From Sodiomyces alkalinus F11 (Eukaryota; Ascomycota; Sordariomycetes; Glomerellales; Plectosphaerellaceae): a DNA stretch of 64,000 bases. Below the pieces are notes generated by a model that worked only from the letters and a program-made list of their open reading frames with translations, did no database searches and was not told where the DNA came from. Shown here in pieces: positions 1 to 10,977 of the stretch (positions are counted from its first letter, which is position 1; each line of letters starts with the position of its first letter). A program made the position numbers and the translations under genes. The stretch is from positions 857,471 to 921,470 of the forward strand of contig NW_021167079.1 of NCBI RefSeq assembly GCF_003711515.1. Direction: 5' to 3'.

Positions 1-2673
1 ACATGTTCAACGCCCGGTGGTCGCCCGGAGGCGAGAACAAGTCGTCAAACGCGCCGCGTCCCGCGCGCATCGGACTCCCCGTATCGCGGTGCTGCGGCGT
101 GAAGGTGTTCCTGCCGATCGGAGCCACGGGATTATGGCCCTGGGCCTGCCGTACATCGGGTAGCGAATCGCTCAGGTGATCGTGTTGTTGCTGTTGCTGG
201 TCGTGGGCGTGCATCTGGGCCTGCATGGCGGCCGGGAAAAGCGACCCGAGCTTACTGCGTCCCATGGATCCGGTCCCGCCGATAGGTCCGGCGCTGGGCG
301 GACCGAAGATGCCACCGACCCCGCCGACTCCGCCACCACCCATCGACAAACCGGGAGACTGCTGCACATCACCTCCCATGGGGCTGAAAAACGAGTTTCC
401 GAAAGCGGACGCGAAGCTCTGACGTTCTCGATCCGGCGTCGTTCCCGAAGGCCCGGGCGCCGGCCAGCCGCTCAAGCCCGAAAGCGACGGGTATCCCTTC
501 GGTCCGGCGCTCGACGTCTGGCTGCGGTCGCTCCCATCAAAGGCGGCATGGGCATGGGGGTTGTGGGAAGGAAATCCGCGCGACAATGTGCCGAAAGTAG
601 AAGCTTGCTCAGAGCCGGCGGCGCTCCCCTGACGCTTTTCGCCGGGGTCGTCATGTTCCTCGTCTCCCCGGTCGGCGGCTGCAGGCGGGCTTCGGTAAGG
701 GTTCGTCTCGGATGGACTCACAGGGCCCTGGTCGTGATGATCTCCCTGGTGGCCTCCATGGCCACCGAGATCGCCGACAGTGAGGCCCGACATGCCAAAG
801 TCGCCAGCCGAGCCCTTGACAGGGGTCTCGAAGACGCCAATGTTCGCAATGTAATTCGGCATTGGGGGCGGGCTGGTGTCCTTGGCGCCACCGAGGGCAG
901 CGCTGCCGGAGGGTCCGTCGTCGCCGAAAGGATCCGTGTCGGTTCTGGGACGCGGCCGCCAAGGGAGGCTGAGGTCCGGGTTCGTGGTGGCGGCCGCGGA
1001 TTCGCCGGACTTACCGGCCATACCCTCAGAGCCCTCCTTGGGAATGAGGTTCGCGAACCTGCTGCCACCCCGCGTCGCGCTGCTCAAGCTGGTGGGCGTG
1101 GCTAGGGAGAACTGACCAAAGCTGCCCACTGCCGAGGAAGGCTGAGGTTGGGCGGAGGCGGTCTGGCCCCACAGGGAGCTGATATTAGAGCCTCCCATGG
1201 TGCCGGTCGTATTGATACGGGACAAGCTGCCAAAGCCAGGGCGGCTTTGAGGAACAGGAGTCTCCCGAGCAGGCGTCTCCCGTGTCGGGGCGCCGCCCTC
1301 TTCTTCCCCCTCCTGTTCCTTCTGTTCGGTGCCTCTGCGACCAAGTAAGAAACCAGGGTCGTCGCGAGGGAAGCGGCCTGTACTGGCTGGAGAGGATAGG
1401 CCCCCGGTCGTGAAAGGATTCGAGTCGATCGTTTCTCGGCGTCGCGTACCGGGCCTCGAGGCCGAGGTGGGTGACGTTAGGCCGAAGGCGGATCCTGCGC
1501 CGTGAGACAACGAAGCCTTGCGGCCGTTCACGGCACCACCACCACCCTGGGCGTTTCCGTCCTTTTGATTCGGTGGTTTCAAGGGCGAATTCACGTCGGA
1601 TGCGAGGGTCTATAAAGAAAAGGAAACGAAGGAAAACCAACGGTTAGCCACCGAATGCATGCATCTCTCACTCGCTCTCTCTCTCTCTTCTGGTCACGTG
1701 GTGGCGCATACCTCCTTCTCTTCGGCGGTGAGACTGCGGGAACTAACAGGGGAATTGGTGGCAGCGGGAATCCAGCAGCTGTTGGGGTCTTGGTTTGGCT
1801 GCACATGCCCGGATTTACCCCGTCCCCGAGACGAATTCCCGTTCACCTGTCCAGGGACCCAACCGGGCTCGCGGATATCGGAAGAGTCGGTCTCAGCGGG
1901 CATGTCGCGGAAGATGTCTAGAATGGTTTGCTTTGGGTAGGTGGTGGACTGAGGTGCGAAGTCCTCACTCGCTACGCTAGAACCGACCGCGGCAGAAGTG
2001 GACTCGGCATTCGATGCGTTCGCTTGCAAGGTTTGTTCAGACGGGTGGGCAGACTGAGATGATTGACCAGGAGTAGTGGAGGTTCGGCGGAAAGTCAGAG
2101 TACCGTTGGCTCGTCCTTCTCGTCGAGTCCTACAGATGTTGGGGTTTGAAGGTTAGTTGGACTATTCACACAAGGCCATCTTATCTGAGGATAAAGGGGG
2201 GGATGTCGAGGAGAAATGGGCAAGAGAGAGGGAGAGAGAGAGAGGGAGAAAGAGAGAGAGAAAGAGAGAGGGGGGGAGAGAGAGAGACCCAGTTGACAGG
2301 TGTCGAGGACGATGTCCAGGCAGACCGTGTCGGGGAAGAATACGGCAAGATGGCGTCTTCGGTCGAGGAAGGGCGTGTGCAAAGGTAAAAAAGAACAAGA
2401 GAACACGGGAAGGAGACGTGCGCTGGACAAGACAGGTGACCAGTGCACGAAGGTCTAGGCTCAAGGGGACAAAAGGCAGCGGCGATGGGGGGTGATATGA
2501 TCGAGGACAAAGGTGACATGACAGAAAGAAGAAAACGGGAGAAGAGGGAAGGGGAAATAAGGCACATACCAATCTCCACCTCCTCCGCGTGAATCTCCAC
2601 GATTCCCTCTCACGTCACGGTTGGCATTTTGGCCGGCAGCGGCCGAGGCAAAGCTCGACGGAAGATTAGGCAT
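1..2673 (-). CDS. Probable GYF-domain protein, N-terminal part (partial)
   Basis: Three exons on the minus strand: 2570-2673, 1712-2129 and 1-1609, the last running off the left edge. About 710 codons are visible. The start is MPNLPSSFASAAAGQ. Intron 1 (donor gtatgt, acceptor ctgtag) splits a Trp codon; intron 2 (donor gtatgc, acceptor tatag) is in phase 0, and all three frames join exactly. The protein is low-complexity, rich in Ser, Gly, Pro and Gln, with no folded domain in view. The start and the segment TRREGRANGTLTFRR resemble, from memory, the N-terminus of fungal GYF-domain proteins, which bind proline-rich ligands and are tied to mRNA metabolism and translational repression. The GYF domain itself would lie beyond the window, so the name is an inference; the gene structure is well supported. 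Confidence 0.62.
2221..2287. repeat. GA-rich simple repeat in intron
   Basis: An almost pure GA/GGGA run inside intron 1 of the leftmost minus-strand gene. On the coding strand it is a CT-rich tract. It explains the Arg/Glu and Ser/Leu shadow reading frames in this stretch. Confidence 0.9.
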
Positions 2674-4153
2674 ATTGGGGGTGGTGTTTTGGAATAAGGA
2701 CGATAGACGTCTTTGAACGATTGAGCAATGTGGTTGGTGATGGGACAGCGTCAGGCAAACTAGATGATTCCTGGGAGGCGGCGGGATGAGCGTCGGCAAG
2801 ACAGGGAATATCTAGAGCGAGTGAACTATGTTCAGGTTTTGGTTCGCGAGAAGATGCGAGGCTCGAAGGCAATTGCGGTGGCCGAAGAGACGAAGAAACG
2901 GGATCGGCTTGACGGGGGGGGAAATGGATAGATAAATCGCTGTTTGGCCTGCTGGCTTAATTGCGTAGACGTGTCTTTCGTTCAGTGGCGTTCGGGAGGG
3001 TGTCTTGATTGATCGTAAAGTACGAATAGTTTACGACTGGGAAGATGTTGTGGGCGTGACGGCGACAAGTGACGTGGTGGTTGGAAGTCGTCAAAAAGAG
3101 AAAAAAAAAATAAAGGGAAGCTTTTTTGAGAAGGGGAAAAAAATCAAAAGGGTTAGGTTGGGAAAATTGACTGGTGCTCTTCGGCCGGGGAGGACCCACC
3201 ATCGCTTCTCCTCCCCAAAATACCAAAATACGACGAGAGTGCCGAAAATGGAGTACACTGTGCGAACCTTCAGGGACGTACGCATGTTTGGGCTTTTGCT
3301 AGCAGGAGGACACGGGTACAATATGATATGGGTTAACATTTAGATCGGGCGCTAACCTGATTCAGCCATCAGGGTCACCTTGGTCTTCCGTCACCATCAT
3401 GACTGGGGGGATTATATCACGTGATTGATCAGGTGAGCTCACAGCGTGGATATTCCCCGAGATCCTCTCAAATTACCCACAGGACTCGGACATCGTCGAC
3501 GTTATTCACCCAAATAAATTCCGTGGTTGCCTACATTACGGTTACTTCCTAATCACTTTTTATGGACAGAAGGCAGGTACTTCTCTCCTGCTCCTGCTCT
3601 CCATAGTCACTGAATGCCAAGCGATGATCAGATCATACGTCATGATTTGTCCAGCCCCCAAAAGGAACAATTCCATCCTATGATTGGACCATGGCGATGC
3701 TCCCGAGTGCTGTATTCCGTACCCGGGACACTGTAACGCAGGTAAGGCAGGTACAGTAGCTCCCCAGCTCCAGCTTTCAGCTCTCTCTCCAGGCGAGACC
3801 TCCTCCAGGTGATAATGTCGTTTCTTTTCCTACTCGTCTTCCCCCGCCTCCCCTTTTGTCCCCCCTCCCCCCTAAACCAAATTTCTCCTCCCCTTTCTCT
3901 AATCCCTATTTATTCTGGTTCTTCGTTCGACAGACTGTCATCCGGCCAAACCAATTGGCAATTTTTTTGACCGGCAACAAAAACATGCCCAGGTCTAACT
4001 GGGTGTCCCGGGTCGTGGGCTGGGATCGTCCCCGCCGTGAACAACCAGCTTGGTTGCATGGAGACCGCCAGCACCGTCAGTTCCATGTCATTCCCTTGTT
4101 TGCATGATGGCGTCTTCTGACGGGACGCAAACATGGTGTTGTTGGCTGTTTAG
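2674..4153. other. Intergenic, divergent 5' regions
   Basis: Shared upstream region of the leftmost minus-strand gene and the YVC1 gene. It is pyrimidine-rich from about 3810 to 3960. The first exon of YVC1 is probably hidden in the last 300 bases. No other gene is seen. Confidence 0.6.
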
Positions 4154-6162
4154 TCCTCCCAACCCATTCCCACACCGACCGTCACGTCGTGTCTACCATC
4201 CCCGCCGCCCAGGTAACCAAGGTCGCTCTGAAGTTGCGCCACCTCGTCGAGTCGGCCGTCCCCTGCGACCTGGATGAATCCGAGATCACCAGGGCGCACA
4301 GCAGTATCATCACCCCCGAGGTCGTGCAGGCGGCTAAAGAGGCTGGAGGGTCAGAGTATCGCGCCTGTGTCGTCTTCTGTCTCCTCATTTGCAAGGCCTG
4401 GTTCAGGCAACAATCTGTCGTCGAGTTGTGGGATGCCGATCTGCACCGCGGAAGGGAGGTCGCCTGCGAGGTCATTGCAAAGAAACTGTACGAGTTTTTT
4501 TTTTTCTTCTTTTCTTTCTTCCCTCCCCGCCCCCTCTTCTCTTCCTGGCTAACGAATAGGGAAACAGAATCGAGACCGAAGACGACACGTCCTTCCTCCT
4601 ACACAACATCTTGCTTCAGCGCTACTCCATCCTCGTTGACGGCGAACCCACCTATCCCGCCAACGCCATTGAACGGGCCGTCGACCTCCACGCCGTCGAC
4701 GTCATCACCTCCTCTGGCTACCAAAAGTGCGTCGACCACCTTTGGCGCGGGTGGTTGGTGCAGGACGAGGACAACCCCACCACCTTCGTCGACTACGCCA
4801 ACCGGGACAAGATCAGCTTCTTCACCCACCTCGACCCCGACCGAATCCGTGTCCCCCGGTACCAGAACGCCACCCAGCTCCTCGTCACCATCGCCTTCCT
4901 CGTCCTCTTCACCGTTGCCGTCAACACCCCGAACCCTTCCGGCCGGCTCGACGTGGCCGAGGTGCTGCTCTACCTCTTCACTCTTGGTTTCATCTGCAAT
5001 GAGGTCACGAAAGTCTACAAGGCCGGTTACCGCATCCTGGGCTTCTGGAACGCCGTCAACGGTGTCCTCTACACCCTCATCACCGCTTCCTTCGTGCTGC
5101 GCATGGTCGGCTTGGGGCAACCGCTGGACCATGGCCACGAGGACCCCGCGCACCATCGAGAGTTTTACCGAACCTTGAGCTACAATTTTCTCGCTTTCAG
5201 CGCGCCGCTGTTTTGGTGTCGCCTCCTGCTGTATCTCGACACCTTCCGCTTCTTCGGCGCCATGCTGGTCGTGCTCAAGGTGATGATGAAGGAGTCCCTG
5301 ATCTTCTTCGCCCTATTGGCCGTAGTCATTGTCGGGTTTCTACAGGCCTTCATCGGCTTGGACATCGTGGACGACATGGCTGTGGACGAGTACGGCGTCA
5401 TCATCAAGGCCATGGCCAACGCCGTCATGCAGAGCCCCGAATTCGATACCTTTGGCAGGTTTTCGCCCCCGTTCGGAACCCTTCTCTACTACTTCTTTAC
5501 CTTTATTGTCATGGTACGTACAACGCTTGTCCTTCCTTGACTTTGACGCAAAAAAAAAAAAAAAAAAAGGCTCACGCGACTTGTACCAGGTCATCTTGCT
5601 CAACGTCCTCATCGCGCTATACAACTCGGCGTACGAAGACATCTACCAGAACGCCGACGCCGAGTTCTTGGCTCTGTTCGCCCACAAGACGCTGCAGTTC
5701 GTGCGCGCACCAGACGAAAACGTTTACATCCCGCCCTTCAACCTGGTCGAAATTGTCCTCATCGCCCTGTTCGGTTGGTGGATGCCGGCGGGTCGCTTTG
5801 AGCAGCTGAACGACGCCGTCATGTCGTGCTGCTACGCGCCCGTCATGGTGGCCGCGGCGGCCTACGAGTCGAACGTGGCCCGCGCCATCCATCGGAACCG
5901 CGCCCGAGGCGGGTCCGGCGACGACTACGACGATGTCGTCGACCACGAGTGGGAGCGGGTGGCCTGCGCGCCCGAGACGCAGGTCGATTTCGAAGCGGAA
6001 GGGTGGGATAAGGTGTGCGAGGCGGCCAAGTCGGACATCGAGGTCGAGCCGGCCGTGCAGGAAGTGCGCCAGCTTCGCGCCGAGGTCGAGGAGCTGAAGC
6101 GCATGCTCGCTGAGATCTCGCGCGCGGTCGGGGCGGCGGCGGCAGGGGAAGAAAGCAAGTAA
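4154..6162 (+). CDS. yvc1: YVC1-type vacuolar TRP cation channel (first exon unresolved)
   Basis: Visible exons are 4154-4487, 4568-5513 and 5590-6162; introns 4488-4567 (gtacga...cag) and 5514-5589 (gtacgt...cag) join in frame. The protein reads VTKVALKLRHLVESAVPC near the N-terminus, then about six hydrophobic segments between 4870 and 5660, including a pore-proximal stretch FSPPFGTLLYYFFTFIV and S6-like VILLNVLIALYNSAYEDIY, and ends in an acidic, coiled-coil C-terminus. This layout and the motif around APDENVYIPPFNLVE fit the fungal TRPY/Yvc1 family, which releases Ca2+ from the vacuole after stretch or osmotic shock. No in-frame ATG lies between the acceptor near 4153 and the conserved region, so at least one short upstream exon is missing from this model. 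The second intron holds a 19-base A run (5550-5568). Confidence 0.85.
5550..5568. repeat. Poly(A) run in YVC1 intron
   Basis: Nineteen consecutive A in the short intron just before the last exon, 21 bases from the acceptor. Confidence 0.9.
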
Positions 6163-7923
6163 AGCTGCATGGAATGACTCTGACCTTTGCAGGGGGTTTG
6201 CTGAAGCCTGACGCATGGCGGCGACTGACGAGCGTGGGCTGCGTGGCGGTGGTTTCTCCTATTGGTGGCATGATTTCTTTTGCATTTCTCATGATTGAGC
6301 GACGGCGTTATGACTGGATATATTCGAAGTGGTGTTACGGTGTTACAGTCCCTACTGTAGGTACAGATAAGAACAGCAGGGGAACCAGTGGTCCGAGGGA
6401 ATGTGTCACATACCACCTGTCCATCGGATTCGTCTCTCGTCCCACCCGTTCGTCAGCTACCAGGAATCTGCGGTGGACGGAAACGACTGATGTTTTCCGT
6501 GTATTCCAAGTCCCAATAGGGGTTCAATGCGTCAAAAGGGATCCGTCGCCCGTCTTGGCCACACACTCTCTCACTGGTTCTGGCCGCATGCCCGTCATTG
6601 CATGCGTTGACGGCATGACCACTATTCTGGGGGCGTCGTCGGTCTCTTATCAATGGTATCATTGGGAACGACTGGAATCCACACCGCTTCATGTCACCGT
6701 TCACGACTCCTCGACTACACTAGACGTCCGATCATGAATTATACGACACAAGTTCAATTCTTGTTTGACTATCAATGCATATATTCGCCCCTCCAGTGAG
6801 AAACATGGATGCAAAAACAAAACGAGAATTCTTCTTCACCACAGCAGATAGCAGGATATCATCACCGCACCTTCTTCGAGTGTTCCCTTCGACGTCGATA
6901 CGCAAAGCAGGATTCTTTTGATATCATCTTCCAGAGCTGTTCTACCCAATACTACCATGCGATGGAAAGAGAGAGAAAAAAAAAGGGGGTGCACGGGTAG
7001 AATCTTTGGGGAGTCCTTCGCTTGGCCTGCTATAGCGGACATGTAGCCGCATGTCGACTACGGAGTGCCGCTCCTCAAGAGTTTTTTTCCGCCCCCATCT
7101 CCCAGGTCACGGGAGCTACAACGCAGCACAGCCGGCTGGGATGGATGATGTGGGCGCCATCCATTGGGTATCTACATTGAGGCAGACAGTACTAGATGGT
7201 CAAGCGTCAGGCCAAAACCGCGACGCGGTTTTGGGACTGTCTATAAAAACGCGTAGTCAAGAGACCAAGCCCTGGAGATCACATTTCCCTGTGATTTGTC
7301 TTCACATCTCTGAGCTTCGATGCATGTCTGCTTGAGACGGTTTTCTATCATCCCTCATCCCTGTTGTAAGTAGCTTCCATGATTTACCTTTGCTTGACTC
7401 GGAGGGGAAGACCCCTTACATTCCCGGCGATTTCTCGAGCTCCGTCGCCCCTCATCACTCGAGTCTCAGGTCAAACATCGCCTTCATCTCCAAGTCCAAG
7501 TGCGAGTCGACAGGGCAAAAGGATAACCACGTGATTGATGGACATCTGAAGCGGCTTGTAACGACTATTGTCGTTCAACAAGTTAATACCATTACCCACC
7601 TCCTTTCGCTCGATGACTTTTCCAAAAGGAAAAAAGAAAAAAGAAAACTCCAAAGAAAACGCCTTGCTAACCAGCTGCCTGCTGCAGGTCCGAGAGAGAA
7701 TTTGCCGAATCCCAAAAGCCCAATTCCCGGCCCCGTCTGCCGTCTTTCATGCTCGCCAGTTGCCTCTTATCCCGGGAATCCCGCCGAGAACAGCTACTTC
7801 AACCTCACCAAGTCCTCAGAGGAAGGATAAAAAGAACCAATAATGCAAGAAATCAAGGGAATCACATCATTCGAATTATAGACCGTCCTTCTGCCTTGTT
7901 CTTAAACAACCCAGAAAAGAAAC
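6163..7923. other. Intergenic, no gene seen
   Basis: Between the YVC1 stop and the zinc-finger gene start. Open frames here (for example 6174-6737 on +) have no domain-like composition and no recognisable product. An A/T-rich stretch lies at 6960-6985. I see nothing to annotate. Confidence 0.6.
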
Positions 7924-9296
7924 ATGGAAGCAGCTCATCTTGATTTTATAATAAGGGATTCAGGGGAGGGAAGACAGCGTACTGGGAGATCTAAACACGC
8001 CGTGCCTCGAAAACGACGACATGGCTCCAAGGCTCATCCGGCCCGAGCCCCTAAGCAGAAACCCGCAAGCCTTCACCTCAAATGTCCCTTCGCCGAGAGA
8101 TCACCGTATTTATATGCACAAGACCCTCCATGGGCCTGTTCCGCGAGTGCATATGAGGACTTGTCCAGCTGGCGGTACGAACCACAACAGGCTTGCCGCC
8201 CGTTTTCACTTACCCCTTTTCTCACCCACCCCTTTTGCTTCCAACCCACTTCGAAGTACTCCGACATGGACAGCTGGCAGTCTGTGCCAGAGGCAGAACT
8301 CGAGACTGAGAGGTGCTGAAAAGCCTGAAACTAACTCCCCCTCTTCGCCAGGGACCATGTCAAAAGAACGCACGACCCCCGCTACAACTGCGAGTGCGGT
8401 GCGCGCCACCAGGGCCGGGACGACAGCGTCGCCAAGTTCCAACAGAAACACGCCGAGTGCCGCAGGAAACACCCCCCTCCCGCCCCGCCTTGCGGGTTCC
8501 GACCCGAAATCATGACGCCGGCGCAGCACGAGCGGTACCGCAAGCTCGACTGGCGCGGGAAGAACAATGTCCCTATTCACGACAAGGTCCGGAAGGTATG
8601 GGAGGCTCTTTTCCCGGACGAGATGCTGCCAGATAACCTATGTGCGTCGATTGGATCCGTCTCCTTCCCAGGTTTCTTTTCTTCCCCCTTTTCTNNNNNN
8701 NNNNNNNNNNNNNNNNNNNNNNNNNNNNNNNNNNNNNNNNNNNNNNNNNNNNTTGAAAACATTATCTTTCGACTTTCGGTACATTCATTCATTGTTCCGT
8801 GGCTGATACGGGGGTGAACATTGCAGGGAAAGAGACGGACAGAGCCAATCCGCCGCTGACCCCTGGTCAACCTCAGCCTCCACCTGACACGAGAGGCAAC
8901 CTCTGTGACGAGAATGGCGCCACGGAAAACGAGACGACTGACAGACCCCTATTTATGATGCAAGTTCAGTACTTCTCCGAAGGAGGCTCCTACGAACTAT
9001 TCCCGGAGGGCCAAAGAGACCATGACGCTTTACGGAAGAAATATGACACCATTGGAGAAAGGGATTCCGGTTACGATTCGATAGCCCCAGAAGGAGAAGA
9101 AAGCGACAAATATCTACCCATGGTGGCAGGACCAGCTCCGGCCTTCAACGCCAATATGCCCTCGATGAACAACTCTATGGTGGCGTCAACGACGTTTGAT
9201 GAGTCTTCCATGGGTACAGGTACAGCCTTTGACATATTGCCGGAGCAGGACTTTAAACAATGGGATTGGGACCTCGAGCTCTGGAACGAAATATAA
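7924..9296 (+). CDS. Atypical C2H2 zinc-finger protein, hypothetical
   Basis: Exons 7924-8174, 8352-8641 and 8827-9296 join exactly in phase to give 336 residues. The start has a good context (AAACATGGAA). Intron 1 (gtacga...gccag) splits an Arg codon. Intron 2 (gtgcgt...tgcag) contains the assembly gap, so the coding sequence is intact. A basic N-terminal tail precedes a finger with Cys54, Cys72, His86 and His91, whose Cys-Cys spacing is far wider than in a classical C2H2 finger. A second Cys/His cluster follows (CECG, then HAEC). Filamentous ascomycetes have many proteins with such long-spaced fingers followed by KVWEALFPDE-like segments; their roles are unknown. The acidic C-terminus with many Met, Ser and Asp may be an activation region. 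Function not assigned. Confidence 0.68.
8695..8752. other. Assembly gap
   Basis: A run of 58 N. It sits wholly inside the second intron of the zinc-finger gene by my exon model. Confidence 0.99.
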
Positions 9297-9599
9297 GAGA
9301 CCGGTCAGGTTGGGATGGGGGGGTAAGAATTGAGAGCGGATAGACTGTGCTGGCCAGGGAATTTGGAACGGAGGGTTTGGCTGTTAAAATTGTTACTAAA
9401 GGGGTTATCCGTGTGGGCTATCATGCCGTCGGCCTTCTGTGCCTGGATATGCTTCTCGAAGAAAACCGTGTATCAGAGATCTCTGTGGCAACAAGTTCAG
9501 ATGGAATGTATTTCCCCAACCTGATCTTTGGATAGATAAATCATAAATCAACGGCAGCTAGTTCTACGATCCCCATTCGAGACCTATGTGACCCGTTTA
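9297..9599. other. Convergent 3' region
   Basis: About 300 bases between the stop codons of two convergent genes. Short open frames here look accidental. Confidence 0.6.
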
Positions 9600-10977
9600 T
9601 TAGTATCTCCTTGACAGCGGTGAGGAGGAAAGAAAAATAGATGGTATTGCAATTGTCTGTTCAAACTCACACGCCTCACAAAACGTCTTCCGGTTGGGCG
9701 ACGCAGGGTACATGTCCCGACCGAACGTCTCGTTCAAGGAGACGGCGCCGACAGCTTCGCCAGACTCAAGGCGGATCCACGTGTCGAGCTCGCCCTTGGC
9801 CAGCTTATCCTGGCGAAGGAGCAGCTGCCTCGCGCCGCGTTCAAAGTCGCCCGCGCCGCCGTACCCTGTACGCTGACCGAAGCAGATGTTCAAGCCGTCC
9901 CCCTCGGGCTGGACCGGGTAGTCGGGAAGCGAGCCCGCCGTCCACTTGTAGCACCACGAGGCTCCGTGGATATGGGCAGTGAAGAGGCCCAGCATGCCGG
10001 GCGTCGAAGTCACAGCGCGCATGAAGGGGATATCTTGACCTCCGTAGGCGCAGGTGCCGTTCCGGACACCGTCCGGACAGTAGTGCTGGGCCTGCGCGGT
10101 TACATTCATGTCGTTGAGCCCCGGATTGCGGCTGGGGTCGAGACCCGGCCCGACCTGAATGGCTCGGAATGCGTCGAAGGGGATGTGGACAAAGGATACG
10201 GAGGGGATGGTCTTGTTGAACTTGGCCGTGATGCGCTCGTTTTCGGCCAGAAACCAGTCCACCACGTCGTGGTCTACCCAATTTGGCCGGTCGATGCGCT
10301 TCCCTTCTCCGTCCAATCTTTGGTACTCGAAACCGCTGCGGGAGTCGAAAAACCAGAGGAGCAGCTCCGGCGTGCACCCGCAACCGGTGGGGCAGTCGGC
10401 CGCAAAGACCGGGAGGTAGTAGTTGGTCACGCCAACGCGCTGGGGGTCGGGCACCATGGACCGGGTGCGGGAGTTGGGGAATCGCTTCTCGCGGGCGAAC
10501 ATATCCTCGACGGACCGGTTGTAGCCCGGGTCGTGGTTGCCGTGGAGGGTGGCCCATGTCAGGCCGCGGTCCGCCAGAGGCTGGACGGCCTGGTCGATGT
10601 ACTCGGTCGTGTTGTGGAAGAAGACATTGTCGCGAGAGATGATGTCGCCGTTGATGACCACGAAGTCGGTCTCAGGCTCGTAGTCCAGGAGCTTCGCCAC
10701 TGTATTCGTCGTCAGGGCATCTCGAATAGGTCCAACCGAGCTGGGCGCTAATACACACGTTTTCGTGTTAGTCCGTCGACGCTAGCGACGCGGGAGCTTG
10801 CTGCTTACCCTCTCCGTAATGAAGATCGTCAAGGATGGATATTTGAAAGCTGCCGTCACAGCGGAAAGTCAACGCTTGGTCCGGACCATTGGCACCCTCG
10901 AGAGCGAAGACAACCGCTGGGATAGCCAGACCAGAGAGGGCTTTGAACAGCATGAGGCTCGACTTTCCGCGGACCAT
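9600..10977 (-). CDS. Secreted Dcr2-like metallophosphatase
   Basis: Two exons, 10809-10977 and 9600-10747, joined by an intron (gtaagc...ttag) that splits an Ala codon; 438 residues. The N-terminus has a hydrophobic signal-like segment (residues 8-25). Calcineurin-like metallophosphoesterase motifs follow in order: a D-x-H type site in ILDDLHYGE (about 50-56), NGDIISRD (89-96), LHGNHDPG (125-132), SFVHIPF, and the last metal-binding His pair in LFTAHIHGASW. The first two motifs sit on either side of the intron, which supports the join. In the family these residues bind two metals and hydrolyse phosphomonoesters. Fungal members similar to yeast Dcr2 are acid-phosphatase-like; secretion here is inferred from the signal segment and the many Cys residues. 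The gene converges on the zinc-finger gene, 303 bases apart. Confidence 0.85.

Noticed and set aside
176..1105. Long plus-strand open frame (309 codons)
   Set aside because: It lies opposite the coding exon of the minus-strand gene, has Arg/Gly-rich shadow composition and no domain.
6174..6737. 187-codon plus-strand frame after YVC1
   Set aside because: Starts 11 bases after the YVC1 stop, has no domain-like pattern or splice partners; probably chance.
9966..10751. 261-codon plus-strand frame
   Set aside because: Antisense to the phosphatase exon, which has clear catalytic motifs; a shadow of GC-rich codons.
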